This document shows, in pieces, positions 31,801 to 45,600 of a DNA stretch of 64,000 nt. Every line of letters begins with the position of its first letter. Position 1 is the stretch's first letter. Below the pieces are notes generated by a model. That model was not told the origin of the DNA and did not search any database. It saw nothing but the letters and a program-made list of their open reading frames with translations. Location: assembly GCF_037975245.1 (NCBI RefSeq), contig NC_092563.1, forward strand, positions 27,551,960 through 27,615,959. Direction: 5' to 3'. Made by a program: the position numbers and the translations under genes. The DNA comes from Apostichopus japonicus (lineage: Eukaryota > Echinodermata > Holothuroidea > Aspidochirotida > Stichopodidae).

Positions 31801-34800
31801 TTTGAAAAAATAAAAATTAACCATTTTTCTGATCATTACACATAACGTATATACAGCACGTTTAGAGATGTCCGTATCGGGGTTAAAACTTTAAGGCCAC
31901 TTTTGGTCAAGAAATCATTTTTGTTACCGATAGTAGAGTTATATCACGTGAAAGATGAACCTGTCTACTTTAATGTGGTGCTAACCGGACATCCTAGTAG
32001 GCTCCATAACTAAAGTTAATCGATTTTGAAAAAAATAAAAATCATAAATTTTTCTGATCATTACACATAACGTATATACAGCGCGTTTAGAGATGTCCGT
32101 ATCGAGGTTAAAACTTCAAGGTCACTTTTGGTCAAAAAATCAGTTTTGTTACCGATAGTAGAGGTATACCACGTGAAAGATGAACCTGTCTACTTTAATG
32201 TGATGCTAACCGGACATGCCAGTAGGCTCCATAACTAAAGTTAATCGATTTTGAAAAAATAAAAATTAACCATTTTTCTTATCATTACACATTACGTATA
32301 TACAGCGCGTTTAGAGATGTCCGTATCGGGGTTAAAACTTTAAGGCCATTTTTGGTCAAGAAATCATTTTTGTTACCGATAGTAGAGGTATACCACGTGA
32401 AAGATGAACCTGTCTACTTTAATGTGGTGCTAACCGGACATGCCAGTAGGCTCCATAACTAAAGTTAATCGATTTTGAAAAAAATAAAAATCAGAAATTT
32501 ATCTGATCATTACACATAACGTATATACAGCGCGTTTAGAGATGTCCGTATCGGGGTTAAAACTTTAAGGCCATTTTTGGTCAAGAAACCATTTTTGTTA
32601 CCGATAGTAGAGGTATACCACGTGAAAGATGAACCTGTCTACTTTAATGTGGTGCTAACCGGACATGCCAGTAGGCTCCATAACTAAAGTTAATCGATTT
32701 TGAAAAAATAAAAATTAACCATTTTCTGATCATTACACATTACGTATATACAGCGCGTTTAGAGATGTCCGTATCGGGGTTAAAAGTTAAGGCCATTTTT
32801 GGTCAAGAAATCATTTTTGTTACCGATAGTAGAGGTATACCACGTGAAAGATGAACCTGTCTACTTTAATGTGGTGCTAACCGGACATGTCAGTAGGCTC
32901 CATAACTAAAGTTAATCGATTTTGAAAAAAATAAAAATTAACCATTTTTCTGATCATTACACACTACGTATATACAGCGCGTTTAGAGATGTCCGTATCG
33001 GGGTTAAAACTTTAAGGCCATTTTTGGTCAAGAAATCATTTTTGTTACCGATAATAGAGGTATATCACGTGAAAGATGAACCTGTCTACTTTAATGTGGT
33101 GCTAACCGGACATGCCAGTAGGCTCCATAACTAAAGTTAATCGATTTTGAAAAAAATTAAAATTAACCATTTTTCTGATCATTACACACTACGTATATAC
33201 AGCCCGTTTAGAGATGTCCGTATCGGGGTTAAAACTTTAAGGCCACTTTTGGTCAAGAAATTATTTTTGTTACCGATAGTAGAGGTATATCACGTGAAAG
33301 ATGAACCTGTCTACTTTAATGTGGTGCTAACCGGACATGCCAGTAGGCTCCATAACTAAAGTTAATCGATTTTGAAAAAATAAAAATTAACCATTTTTCT
33401 GATCATTACACACTTCGTATATACAGCGCGTTTAGAGATGTCCGTATCGGGGTTAAAACTTTAAGGCCATTTTTGGTCAAGAAATCATTTTTGTTACCGA
33501 TAATAGAGGTATATCACGTGAAAGATGAACCTGTCTACTTTAATGTGGTGCTAACCGGACATGCCAGTAGGCTCCATAACTAAAGTTAATCGATTTTGAA
33601 AAAAATTAAAATTAACCATTTTTCTGATCATTACACACTACGTATATACAGCGCGTTTAGAGATGTCCGTATCGGGTTTAAAACTTTGAGGCCATTTTTG
33701 GTCAAGAAATCATTTTTGTTACCGATAGTAGATGTATACCACGTGAAAGAGGAACCATTCTACTTTAATGTGGTGCTAACCGGACATGCCAGTAGAGTCC
33801 ATAACTAAAGTTAATCGATTTTGAAGAGAAAAAAATCATTTTTTGGATCATTACACATTAGATATACAACGCGTTTAGAGATGTCCGTATCGGGGTTAAA
33901 ACTTTAAGGCCATTTTTGGTCAAGAAATCATTTTTGTTACCGATAGTAGAGGTATATCACGTGAAAGATGAACCTGTCTACTTTAATGTGGTGCTAACCA
34001 GACATGCCAGTAGGCTCCATAACTAAAGTTAATCGATTTTGAAGGGGAAAAAAATTTGGGATCATTACATGTTACGTATATACAGCGCGTTTAGAGATGT
34101 CCGTATCGGGTTTAAAACTTTGAGGCCATTTTTGGTCAAGAAATCATTTTTGTTACCGACAGTAGATGTATACCACGTGAAAGAGGAACCATTCTACTTG
34201 AATGTGGTGCTAACCGGACATGCCAGTAGGCTCCATAACTAAAGTTAATCGATTTTGAAGGGAAAAAAAATCATTTTTTGGATCATTACACATTAGATAT
34301 ACAACGCGTTTAGAGATGTCCGTATCGGGGTTAAAACTTTAAGGCCACTTTTGGTCAAGAAATCATTTTTGTTACCGATAGTAGAGGTACATCACGTGAA
34401 ACATGAACCTTTCTACATTAATGTGGTCCTATTCGGACATCCTAGTAGGCTCCATAACTAAAGTTAATCGATTTTGACAAAATAAAAATTAACCATTTTT
34501 CTTATCATTACACATTACGTATATACAGCCCGTTTAGAGATGTCCGTATCGGGGTTAAAACTTTAAGGCCAATTTTGGTCAAGAAATTATTTTTGTTACC
34601 GATAGTAGAGGTATATCACGTGAAAGATGAACCTGTCTACTTTAATGTGGTGCTAACCGGACATGCCAGTAGGCTCCATAACTAAAGTTAATCGATTTTG
34701 AAAAAATAAAAATTAACCATTTTTCTGATCATTACACACACAGCGCGTTTAGAAATGTCCGTATCGGGGTTAAAACTTTAAGGGAATTTTTGGTCAAGAA

Positions 34801-35345
34801 ATCATTTTTGTTACTGATAGTAGAGGTATACCACGTGAAAGAGGAACCTTTTTACTTTAATTTGGTCTTTTTCGGACATCCTAGTAGGCTCCATAACTAA
34901 AGTTAATCGATTTTGGAAAAAAAACAATCATTTTTTGGATCATTACACATTAGATATACAGCGCGTTTAGAAATGTCCGTATCGGGGTTAAAACTTTAAG
35001 GCCACTTTTGGTCAAGAAATCATTTTTGTTACCGATAGTAGAGGTATACCACGTGAAAGAGGAACCTGTCTACATTAATGTGGTGCTAACCAGACATGCC
35101 AGTAGGCTCCATAACTAAAATTAATTGATTTTGAAGAAGAAGAAAAAAATATCAATATTTTAAAACGTTTAGGCCACTTTTGGTCAAAAAAATCGGTTTT
35201 GTTACCCATAGTAGGTATTACACGTGAAAGAAGAAATTGTTTTCTTTGATTTGATGCTAACCGGACCTCCTAACTAGGTCGATAACTCAAATTAACCGAT
35301 TTTGAAATAATAATACGTTTGGATCATAACACATTACCGCGCGTT
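25804..35345 (+). repeat. Satellite array 2, unit A (~225-bp monomer, ~42 copies)
   Basis: Same satellite as array 1 in the opposite orientation, marked by GCGCGTTTAGAGATGTCCGT, AAGAAATCATTTTTGTTACC, CACGTGAAAGATGAACC and AGTAGGCTCCATAACTAAAG. Both edges are degenerate: the first monomer is partial, and 35130-35345 is strongly diverged. The centre is homogeneous, as expected for unequal exchange or gene conversion. Each monomer holds CACGTG or CACGTA and a near-full-length ~70-codon open frame. Confidence 0.95.
30160..32800 (+). repeat. Higher-order repeat in satellite array 2 (six-monomer block, ~1,347 bp, twice)
   Basis: A run of variant monomers recurs at an offset of 1,347 bp; for example the rare variant GTAGAGTTATATCAC occurs at about 30586 and 31933. 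Few single-base differences separate the blocks. The same arrangement is present in unit B at about 47029-49669. Confidence 0.8.
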
Positions 35346-35906
35346 TCGAGCTAATTTTCCCATTTGCATCCCACTCCTGTTAGGATCGAACGGTTTGTAG
35401 CCATCGAATTTCAATAAATCAAAGTGTTACTGGCTGTTTTTTCATACCACTTGTAAGAGGAATAACTTAACATCGTCATTGTACCCCTCTTGACTGTTGC
35501 ATATTCTCATAAATTAATTGTTTAGACATTTGAAAAAAAAAGAAAAAAAATGGTATAAAAATTGCCGCCATTTACGCCTTTCTCCACAAGATTTGGTAGG
35601 ATCACAAGTTTCAGTTCAATATGGATGCAGATTTCGTCCACCATTAAATTCCAAAATTATATTACATGAAAGAGCAACAACTCATCTCTCATATGGTGCA
35701 ATTATTGGCATTTTACAGTATTCATAGCGTTAATTATTATCGCTTTAAAACAGGTACGAAAAAGTAGCAGTCTTGTTATTGTCCGCTAATTTAGGCTGCC
35801 CTTAGTGGCTGCTGGGGATCAACTTTCCCGCCACAGCGTACCCAGCGCTCGTCACAGTGTACAAACATCAGTGGCCAACGGCGTGTAACGTTGATGTATA
35901 CACTAT
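35346..35906. other. Subterminal single-copy segment, unit A
   Basis: Joins satellite array 2 to the right TIR. It holds a 69-codon plus-strand frame (35518-35727, MFRHLKKKEKKWYKNCRHLR...) of no recognised family, and an extra sub-repeat-like CTTAGTGGCTGCTG near 35800 inside the TIR. Coding status is doubtful. Confidence 0.5.
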
Positions 35907-35954
35907 TGGCTGCTGTTAGTGGCTGCTCTTAGTGGCTGCTACGTTCAAACAGGT
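35907..35954 (-). repeat. Right terminal repeat of unit A, at internal A/B junction
   Basis: Reverse complement carries ACCTGTTTGAACGTAGCAGC, then two further 13-bp sub-repeats. It is followed at once by AACTGCGGTCGTG, the start of unit B, without a left terminal repeat. Confidence 0.85.
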
Positions 35955-36032
35955 AACTGCGGTCGTGTGTGTTTGTTATAACCAGTGTTACCAGCGACAG
36001 TTGACGAAAAAACGCTAGATTGGCGAAAATAA

Positions 36033-39000
36033 AACCCCAAACGCGCTGTATATACTTAATGTGTAATGATCAGAAAAATGATTTTTTTTTCAAAATCGAT
36101 TAACTTTAGTTATGGAGCCTACTAGGATGTCCGGTTAGCACCATACTAAAGTAGACAGGTTCATCTTTCACGTGGTATACCTCTACTATCGGTAACAAAA
36201 ATGATTTCTTGACCAAAAGTGGCCTTAAAGTTTAAACCCCGATACGGACATCACTAAACGCGCTGTATCTAAGGTGTAATGATCTAAAAAAATGATTTTT
36301 TTTCCCTTCAAAATCGATTAACTTTAGTTATGGAGCCTACTAGGATGTCCGGTTAGCACCACATTAAAGTAGAAAGGTTCCTCTTTTACGTGGTATACCT
36401 CCACTATCGGTAACAAAAATGATTTCTTGACCGAAAATGGCCTTAAAGTTTTAACCCCGATCCGGACATCTCTAAACGCGCTGTATATACGTTATGTGTA
36501 ATGATCAGAAAAATGGTTAATTTTTATTTTTTTCAAAATCGATTAACTTTAGTTATGGAGCCTACTAGGATGTCCGGTTAGCACCACATTAAAGTAGAAA
36601 GGTTCCTCTTTTACGTGGTATACCTCTACTATCGGTAACAAAAATGATTTCTTGACCAAAAGTGACCTTGAAGTTTTAACCCCGATACAGACCCTTCTCT
36701 AAACGCGCTGTATATACGTTATGTGTAATGATCAGAAAAATGGTTAATTTTTATTTTTTTCAAAATCGATTTACTTTAGTTATGGAGCCTACTAGGATGT
36801 CCGGTTAGCACCACATTAAAGTAGACAGGTTCCTCTTTCACGTGGTATACCTCTACTATCGGTAACAAAAATGATTTCTTGACCAAAAGTGACCTTGAAG
36901 TTTTAACCCCGATACAGACCCTTCTCTAAACGCGCTGTATATACGTTATGTGTAATGATCAGAAAAATGGTTAATTTTATTTTTTTCAAAATCGATTAAC
37001 TTTAGTTATGGAGCCTACTAGGATGTCCGGTTAGCACCACATTAAAGTAGACAGGTTCATCTTTTACGTGGTATACCTCTACTATCGGTAACAAAAATGA
37101 TTTCTTGACCGAAAATGGCCTTAAAGTTTTAACCCCGATCCGGACATCTCTAAACGCGCTGTATATACGTTATGTGTAATGATCAGAAAAATGGTTAATT
37201 TTTATTTTTTTCAAAATCGATTTACTTTAGTTATGGAGCCTACTAGGATGTCCGGTTAGCACCACATTAAAGTAGACAGGTTCCTCTTTCACGTGGTATA
37301 CCTCTACTATCGGTAACAAAAATGATTTCTTGACCAAAAGTGACCTTGAAGTTTTAACCCCGATACAGACCCTTCTCTAAACGCGCTGTTTATACGTAAT
37401 GTGTAATGATCAGAAAAATGGTTAATTTTATTTTTTTCAAAATCGATTAACTTTAGTTATGGAGCCTACTAGGATGTCCGGTTAGCACCACATTAAAGTA
37501 GACAGGTTCATCTTTTACGTGGTATTCCTCTACTATCGGTAACAAAAATGATTTCTTGACCGAAAATGGCCTTAAAGTTTTAACCCCGATCCGGACATCT
37601 CTAAACGCGCTGTATATACGTTATGTGTAATGATCAGAAAAATGGTTAATTTTTATTTTTTCAAAATCGATTAACTTTAGTTATGGAGCCTACTAGGATG
37701 TCCGGTTAGCACCATATTAAAGTAGAAAGGTTCCTCTTTTACGTGGTATACCTCCACTATCGGTAACAAAAATGATTTCTTGACCAAAAGTGACCTTGAA
37801 GTTTTAACCCCGATACAGACCCTTCTCTAAACGCGCTGTATATACGTTATGTGTAATGATCAGAAAAATGGTTAATTTTTATTTTTTTCAAAATCGATTT
37901 ACTTTAGTTATGGAGCCTACTAGGATGTCCGGTTAGCACCACATTAAAGTAGACAGGTTTCTCTTTCACGTGGTATACCTCTACTATCGGTAACAAAAAT
38001 GATTTCTTGACCAAAAGTGACCTTGAAGTTTTAACCCCGATACAGACCCTTCTCTAAACGCGCTGTATATACGTTATGTGTAATGATCAGAAAAATGGTT
38101 AATTTTTATTTTTTCAAAATCGATTAACTTTAGTTATGGAGCCTACTGGCATGTCCGGTTAGCACCACATTAAAGTAGACAGGTTCATCTTTCACGTGGT
38201 ATACCTCTACTATCGGTAACAAAAATGATTTCTTGACCAAAAATGGCCTTAAAGTTTTAACCCCGATACGGACCACTCTCTAAACGCGCTGTATATACGT
38301 AGTGTGTAATGATCAGAAAAATGGTTAATTTTTATTTTTTCAAAATCGATTAACTTTAGTTATGGAGCCTACTGGCATGTCCGAATAGGACCACATTAAA
38401 GTAGAAAGGTTCCTCTCTCACGTGGTATACCTCTACTATCGGTAACAAAAATGATTTCTTGACCAAAAATGGCCTTAAAGTTTTAACTCCGATACGGACC
38501 ACTCTCTAAACGCGCTGTATATACGTTATGTGTAATGATCAGAATTTCTTTTTTCTCTTCAAAATCGTTTAACTTTAGTTATGGAGCCTACTAGGATGTC
38601 CGAATAGGACCACATTAAAGTAGAAAGGTTCCTCTCTCACATGGTATACCTCTTCTATCGGTAACAAAAATGATTTCTTGACCAAAAATGACCTAAAAGT
38701 TTTAACTCCGATACGGACCACTCTCTAAACGCGCTGTATATACGTTATGTGTAATGATCAGAATTTCTTTTTTTTCTTCAAAATCGTTTAACTTTAGTTA
38801 TGGAGCCTACTAGGATGTCCGAATAGGACCACATTAAAGTAGAAAGGTTCCTCTCTCACATGGTATACCTCTTCTATCGGTAACAAAAATGATTTCTTGA
38901 CCAAAAATGACCTTAAAGTTTTAACTCCGATACGGACCACTCTCTAAACGCGCTGTATATACGTTATGTGTAATGATCAGAATTTCTTTTTTTTCTTCAA

Positions 39001-39198
39001 AATCGTTTAACTTTAGTTATGGAGCCTACTAGGATGTCCGAATAGGACCACATTAAAGTGGAAAGGTTCCTCTTTCACGTGGTATTCCTCTACTATCGGT
39101 AACAAAAATGATTTCTTGACCAAAAGTGGCCTTAAAGTTTTAACCCTGATACGGACATCTCTAAACGCGCTGTATATACGTTATGTGTAATGATCCAA
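36033..39198 (-). repeat. Satellite array 1, unit B
   Basis: Same array as 16300-19465 at offset 19,733, with the same order of variant monomers. Confidence 0.95.
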
Positions 39199-40608
39199 AA
39201 AATGATTAATTCCTGTGTGGGCAATTGGGCCTTTGAGGTTGCTGCATGGGTCCCGTTACAGTTAAAATATGAAGTCGTTGGTATTTTTGGATACCGCAAT
39301 GTCCAATAGGGCCAACACCTCTAAACGAATTATCCTGCTTTTTGTTAACATAATCAAATCACGTGTGGGCCATGGGCCCTTTAGGCCATGGTAGAGGATA
39401 AATTTGTAGTCATAGGTTTTTCTTTTTTTAATACCCGACAACCTTATGGTCCAGCGCCAATAAAAAGAAATCATACTGCTCTCTTTTCACATGATTAAAT
39501 CATGTGTGGGCCACGGGCCCTTTCTGGCTGCTGTATGGGTCCTGGTACATCATAAAGTTGTTGTTATTAGTATTTTTGGATACCCCAATTTCCAAAGGGT
39601 CCAATGCCACTTTAAGAATCACCCTGCTCTCATTTCACATAAATGAATCATATGTGGGCCACAGGCCTTTTTTGGTTGCTGCCTGCATGGGCCCATGTAC
39701 ATCATAAAGTTGCTGTAATTAGTATTTTGGGACACCCCAATGTTTAACTGGTGTACCGCAAAATGAATTATCCTTGTCTCTTTTCGCATGATTAATACCA
39801 TTTTGATGGGCCCTTCTGCAGGGCCCGTCACAAGGTACAATTACTTTCATTGCTATGGTTCTAAAAGTATCTTACTTTGAGTTTTATCCAGCGCTTTTGC
39901 CTTGCGTCTTTCACATGATTAAATCAACATTTGAGCCCCCTATTTTAATTGAAGGCACATTTAGACTACATACACGCACATTGTGTGGCACGGCAGCAAC
40001 ACATAACCTTGAATCCTGGTCATAAACGGACATAAGCTGCCCATTAAACCCTCTGTCTCTTTTCAAATCTTCTGGGTTCCCGGTCCAGTTGAGTATCGAA
40101 TCGATGCAGACTGGGTTGAAAGTAAACGCGGGCCAAGTGCAGTGCAATGCAATAAACTAGGCTCACATCACTGCAAGATGCGAGCCATCATAATGACGTC
40201 ACAGGTCGATTTACTGCAAATTTATCCTCTACCATGGCCCAGACAACCTCAAGGGCCCATGGCCCACGCGTGATTTGATTATGTGCAAAGACACAAGGAT
40301 TATTCTATAGTTGCATTGGACCCTTTATACATTGGAGAAACCAAAAAATACCATCTACGACTTTTATCTGTACCGGGCCCCAGGCAACAGCCATAAAGTG
40401 CCCATGGCCCACACATGATTTGATTATGTTAACAAAATCAGGATAATTCTTTTAGAGGTGTTGGCCCTATTGGACATTGCGGTATCTAAAAATACCAACG
40501 ACTTCATTTTTAACTGTAACGGGGCCCATGCAGCAACCTCAAAGGCCCAATTGCCCACACAGGAATTAATCATTTTTTGGATCATTACACATAACGTATA
40601 TATATGTT
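39199..40608. repeat. Inverted-repeat core, unit B
   Basis: Copy of 19466-20875 at offset 19,733. Confidence 0.8.
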
Positions 40609-40790
40609 GAATTTGACATGTTGATAGACGTAATGACATATTGGTATTTTGTCTCGATATGTTCATATGGAATTGTAACATGTTGATATCGAATTGGACA
40701 TATATATTAACTTGGACACTCCACTTTCTTTTTCGACATTTATGGAACGTTTGGCTCTCCGTACTCTTCGACTGTCTTTGTGTTATGTTT

Positions 40791-41132
40791 TCACTTAGTT
40801 TTGTATGATCTGATCATCTGATCACTGTATCGTCTCTGTATTCCAATCAAGTCTTGGTAATAAACAGAAAGTAATTCATCAATTCTTTTCATGTTGCGAT
40901 CACTCAGCTGATTAGATTTAAGAACTTTCATTCTCGATTCAGCATGACCAATTGTTCGTGGTACCGAAACTTTACGAACGTTTCTGGTAATACTATTTAT
41001 ATCCACATCTATATTTATATGTCGGTTCAAGTCACCGAGAAGTAACCCAGACCAAAAAGCAGATGACGGTAATAAAACAGTATCCAATTCTTTCATAAGT
41101 ACTGGAGAGTAAAATAGATTGGGATCATACAT
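40791..41132 (-). CDS. Transposase-like ORF fragment in unit B (113 codons)
   Basis: Minus-strand open frame with a protein-like composition: MYDPNLFYSPVLMKEL near the start, then FWSGLLLGDL, AESRMKVLKSNQLSDRNMKR and IDELLSVYYQDL, ending in RSYKTK. The WSGLLLGDL then ExRMKxLK then IDE pattern resembles C-terminal parts of uncharacterised transposon-borne proteins, from memory and not a firm assignment. Undoing the hAT insertion at 41146 extends the frame upstream about 12 codons (HPVAYQIQEQ) to an acceptor-like CACACTTAG. It is probably the last exon of the element's own gene, so the rest may be lost or elsewhere. It is the only candidate protein of the giant element in unit B. Confidence 0.5.
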   Translation of the reverse strand: MYDPNLFYSPVLMKELDTVLLPSSAFWSGLLLGDLNRHINIDVDINSITRNVRKVSVPRTIGHAESRMKVLKSNQLSDRNMKRIDELLSVYYQDLIGIQRRYSDQMIRSYKTK

Positions 41133-41145
41133 TTGTTCTTGTATT

Positions 41146-42151
41146 CACTGGCGGATCCAAGGGGGGGCCAAGGGGGGCCATGCCCCCCCCCCCCCAAAGG
41201 TGAGCAAAAAAGTGTTTCCGAACATCCGCTAAATCGTATGATTGGAAATTTAAAAAATCGAGAGGAATAGCAGTGGTAGACTAGTCTAAACCTTTTTGTT
41301 TTCTGGTTTAAAATTAAATGCAGAGCTCCCAACTGACCCGCGATTCGCGGGAATTAGACCCGCAGTCTAACACCCAAACCCGCTGACCCGCACAAGCGTG
41401 CGAAAAAACCGCATTGTAATTGTCAAGTATACATAAAAAAATTTGCATCGAATTTTGACTTAGCAACCATCATTTCTTTAGCATTTAGCATAATAGAGTA
41501 TAAAACCTCCTTTACAGCATCATTTGAACCTTTGAATTGGGGCGAGCAGCGAACATTTTCATGCCACGGGAAAGAATGAATTATCACCTACTATTCAATT
41601 TATTGATGTTACACAAAAAAAAATGCATATTTCTCAGAAAATTTTGGGTGACAAAAGCCTTTCTAAGTGCCACCATTTTACATGTAGGCATCACCAGGAT
41701 TCCAAAAAAATTCAATAGGGGAGGGGGACACCCCCTCCCCTTATACCCCTCCCCCAGGACGGCGATTCGTGGCATGGACCAGCATTTGCCTTCTCAAGAG
41801 TTGGGAGCTATGTAAATGTATGAGCATGAGGATTTACAGTTTAACACCATTTTGCAGTTACAGGCTGGTTGTAAGAAATTTATAACCTATGAGAAATAAA
41901 ATTTCTTGAGAAAGATGATCCCAACTTTCTTTTATAAATATTTTAGAAAATTACACCTGGGAAACATTTTTTTTAGAAGTAAATTAACATCACCATTGTA
42001 CACTTTTGTCGCACCAAATTGCATCTGAGGGCATTCAGCAATAGAAAATTTTCCAAAGGGGAGGGGGCACCCCATCCCCTTAGACCCCTCCCCCATATCA
42101 CTCTAATGCCACTTTGGCCCCTCCCAAACAGAGGCCCTGGATCCGCCAGTG
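41146..42151. mobile_element. hAT-type MITE, unit B
   Basis: Copy of 24278-25282 with the same CTTGTATT duplication and 13 instead of 12 C in the C-run. Its presence in both units shows insertion before the unit duplication. Confidence 0.9.
41321..41812. mobile_element. MITE nested inside the hAT MITE, unit B
   Basis: Copy of 24452-24943 at offset 16,869. Confidence 0.7.
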
Positions 42152-42159
42152 CTTGTATT

Positions 42160-42672
42160 TGATATGCTACTGGATGTAACTAAGTGTGAATATAGGGTTT
42201 GTCATGTCTCATAGAGAGTCTGTTTAACTTATAAGACGTTTTATTGTTGTGATAATATTACAAATTATACTTTTACAAAGAGGTAATGAGAAGAGAGATT
42301 AATATCGTCAGTCATTCTTTAGAACCTCAAGATCATACTGCAGGATGATTCGTACTAGTTAACAAAAGTATCCGATCGTGTGTTAAATGTACAATGTATT
42401 CCACACAGACTTCATGTTGGTTATATGTGGTCTTATGGTACGATGTGAAGATTTTCTTGTCATGCCTCAAAAAGGTAAATGACTAACTTCTTTTGAAAGA
42501 GAATACAGTACGACAAAAAGTTATCAATTTTATTTGATTACATATTTTGTCTATATAGTCTGATATTTCGGTACAGGTGGAGCACAGAAGTAGATTTGAT
42601 ACAAACAGTAGCTATGGAGCACAAATATTCAGTTTGTTCCGACAAGAAGGACAAAATCATAATTAAATCTAA
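42160..42672. other. Single-copy spacer of the unit (unit B)
   Basis: Copy of 25291-25803. Confidence 0.5.
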
Positions 42673-45600
42673 TCAAGAAATCAGTTTTGTTAGGGGTCTG
42701 TATCGGGGTTAAAATTTTAAGGCCATTTTTGGTCAAGAAATCATTTTTGTTACCGATAGTAGAGGTATATCACGTGAAAGATGAACCTGTCTACTTTAAT
42801 GTGGTGCTAACCAGACATGCCAGTAGGCTCCATAACTAAAGTTAATCGATTTTGAAGGGGAAAAAAATTTGGGATCATTACATGTTACGTATATACAGTG
42901 CTTTTAGAGATGTCCGTATCGGGTTTAAAACTTTGAGGCCATTTTTGGTCAAGAAATCATTTTTGTTACCGATAATAGAGATATACCACGTAAAAGAGGA
43001 ACCTTTCTACTTTAATGTGGTACTAACCGGGCATCCTAGTAGGCTCCATAACTAAAGTTAATCGATTTTGAAAAAAATAAAAATTATAAATTTATCTGAT
43101 CATTACACATAACGTATATACTGCGCGCTTAGAGATGTCCGTATCGGGGTTAAAACTTTAAGGCCATTTTTGGTCAAGAAATCATTTTTGTTACCGATAG
43201 TAGAGGTATACCACGTGAAAGAGGAACCTTTCTACTTTAATGTGGTGCTAACCGGACATCCTAGTAGGCTCCATAACTAAAGTTAATCGATTTTGAAAAA
43301 AAATTAAATTAACCATTTTTCTGATCATTACACACTACGTATATACAGCGCGTTTAGAGATGTCCGTATCGGGGTTAAAACTTTAAGGCCATTTTTGGTC
43401 AAGAAATCATTTTTGTTACCGATAATAGAGGTATATCACGTGAAAGATGAACCTGTCTACTTTAATGTGATGCTAACCGGACATGTCAGTAGGCTCCATA
43501 ACTAAAGTTAATCGATTTTGAAAAAAATAAAAATTAACCATTTTTCTTATCATTAAACACTACGTATATACAGCGCGTTTAGAGATGTCCGTATCGGGGT
43601 TAAAACTTTAAGGCCATTTTTGGTCAAGAAATCATTTTTGTTACCGATAATAGAGGTATATCACGTGAAAGATGAACCTGTCTACTTTAATGTGGTGCTA
43701 ACCGGACATCCTAGTAGGCTCCATAACTAAAGTTAATCGATTTTGAAAAAAATTTAAATTAACCATTTTTCTGATCATTACACACTACGTATATACAGCG
43801 CGTTTAGAGATGTCCGTATCGGGGTTAAAACTTTAAGGCCATTTTGGGTCAAGAAATCATTTTTGTTACCGATAGTAGAGGTATATCACGTGAAAGATGA
43901 ACCTGTCTACTTTAATGTGGTGCTAACCGGACATGCCAGTAGGCTCCATAACTAAAGTTAATCGATTTTGAAAAAATAAAAATTAACCATTTTTCTGATC
44001 ATTACACACTTCGTATATACAGCGCGTTTAGAGATGTCCGTATCGGGGTTAAAACTTTAAGGGAATTTTTGGTCAAGAAATCATTTTTGTTACTGATAGT
44101 AGAGGTATACCACGTGAAAGAGGAACCTTTTTACTTTAATTTGGTCTTTTTCGGACATCCTAGTAGGCTCCATAACTAAAGTTAATCGATTTTGGAAAAA
44201 AAACAATCATTTTTTGGATCATTACACATTAGATATACAGCGCGTTTAGAGATGTCCGTATCGGGGTTAAAACTTTAAGGCCATTTTTGGTCAAGAAATC
44301 ATTTTTGTTACCGATAATAGAGGTATATCACGTGAAAGATGAACCTGTCTACTTTAATGTGGTGCTAACCGGACATGCCAGTAGGCTCCATAACTAAAGT
44401 TAATCGATTTTGGAAAAAAATAAAAATTATAAATTTATCTGATCATTACAAGTAACGTATATACAGCGCGTTTAGAGATGTCCGTATCGGGGTTAAAACT
44501 TTAAGGGAATTTTTGGTCAAAAAATAATTTTTGTTACTGATAGTAGAGGTATACCACGTGAAAGAGGAACCTTTTTACTTTAATTTGGTCTTTTTCGGAC
44601 ATCCTAGTAGGCTCCATAACTAAAGTTAATCGATTTTGGAAAAAAAACAATCATTTTTTGGATCATTACACATTAGATATACAGCGCGTTTAGAGATGTC
44701 CGTATCGGGGTTAAAACTTTAAGGCCATTTTTGGTCAAGAAATCATTTTTGTTACCGATAGTAGAGGTATACCACGTAAAAGAGGAACCTTTCTACTTTA
44801 ATGTGGTGCTAACCGGACATGCCAGTAGGCTCCATAACTAAAGTAAATCGATTTTGAAAAAAATAAAAATTAACCATTTTTCTGATCATTACACATAACG
44901 TATATACTGCGCGTTTAGAGAAGGGTCTGTATCGGGGTTAAAACTTTAAGGCCATTTTTGGTCAAGAAATCATTTTTGTTACCGATAGTAGAGGTATACC
45001 ACGTAAAAGAGGAACCTTTCTACTTTAATGTGGTGCTAACCGGACATGCCAGTAGGCTCCATAACTAAAGTTAATCGATTTTGAAAAAATAAAAATTAAC
45101 CATTTTCTGATCATTACACATAACGTATATACTGCGCGTTTAGAGATGTCCGTATCGGGGTTAAAACTTTAAGGCCATTTTTGGTCAAGAAATCATTTTT
45201 GTTACCGATAGTAGAGGTATACCACGTAAAAGAGGAACCTTTCTACTTTAATGTGGTGCTAACCGGACATGCCAGTAGGCTCCATAACTAAAGTTAATCG
45301 ATTTTGAAAAAATAAAAATTAACCATTTTTCTTATAATTACATGTTACGTATATACAGCGCGTTTAGAGATGTCCGTATCGGGGTTAAAACTTTAAGGCC
45401 ATTTTTGGTCAAGAAATCATTTTTGTTACCGATAGTAGAGGTATACCACGTGAAAGATGAACCTGTCTACTTTAATGTGGTGCTAACCGGACATGCCAGT
45501 AGGCTCCATAACTAAAGTTAATCGATTTTGAAAAAATAAAAATTAACCATTTTCTGATCATTACACATTACGTATATACAGCGCGTTTAGAGATGTCCGT

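Larger units (their letters stand above)
16222..35954 (+). repeat. Tandem unit A (19,733 bp, with LTR insertion)
   Basis: Begins AACTGCGGTCGTG and ends CAAACAGGT. Aligns with unit B at a constant offset of 19,733 bp before the LTR element and 16,869 bp after the hAT C-run. The only differences noticed by eye are the LTR insertion and one C (12 versus 13) near 24314. A base-by-base comparison was not possible. Confidence 0.9.

Noticed and set aside
32922-34242. 70-codon frames in satellite monomers as genes
   Set aside because: They follow from monomer repetition; there is no start context, many monomers break the frame, and no family is recognised. Kept only as a testable observation.
25804-35345. 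Regular repeats as a CRISPR array
   Set aside because: Monomers are ~225 bp, nearly identical over their whole length, with no unique spacers and no cas genes; the genome is eukaryotic.
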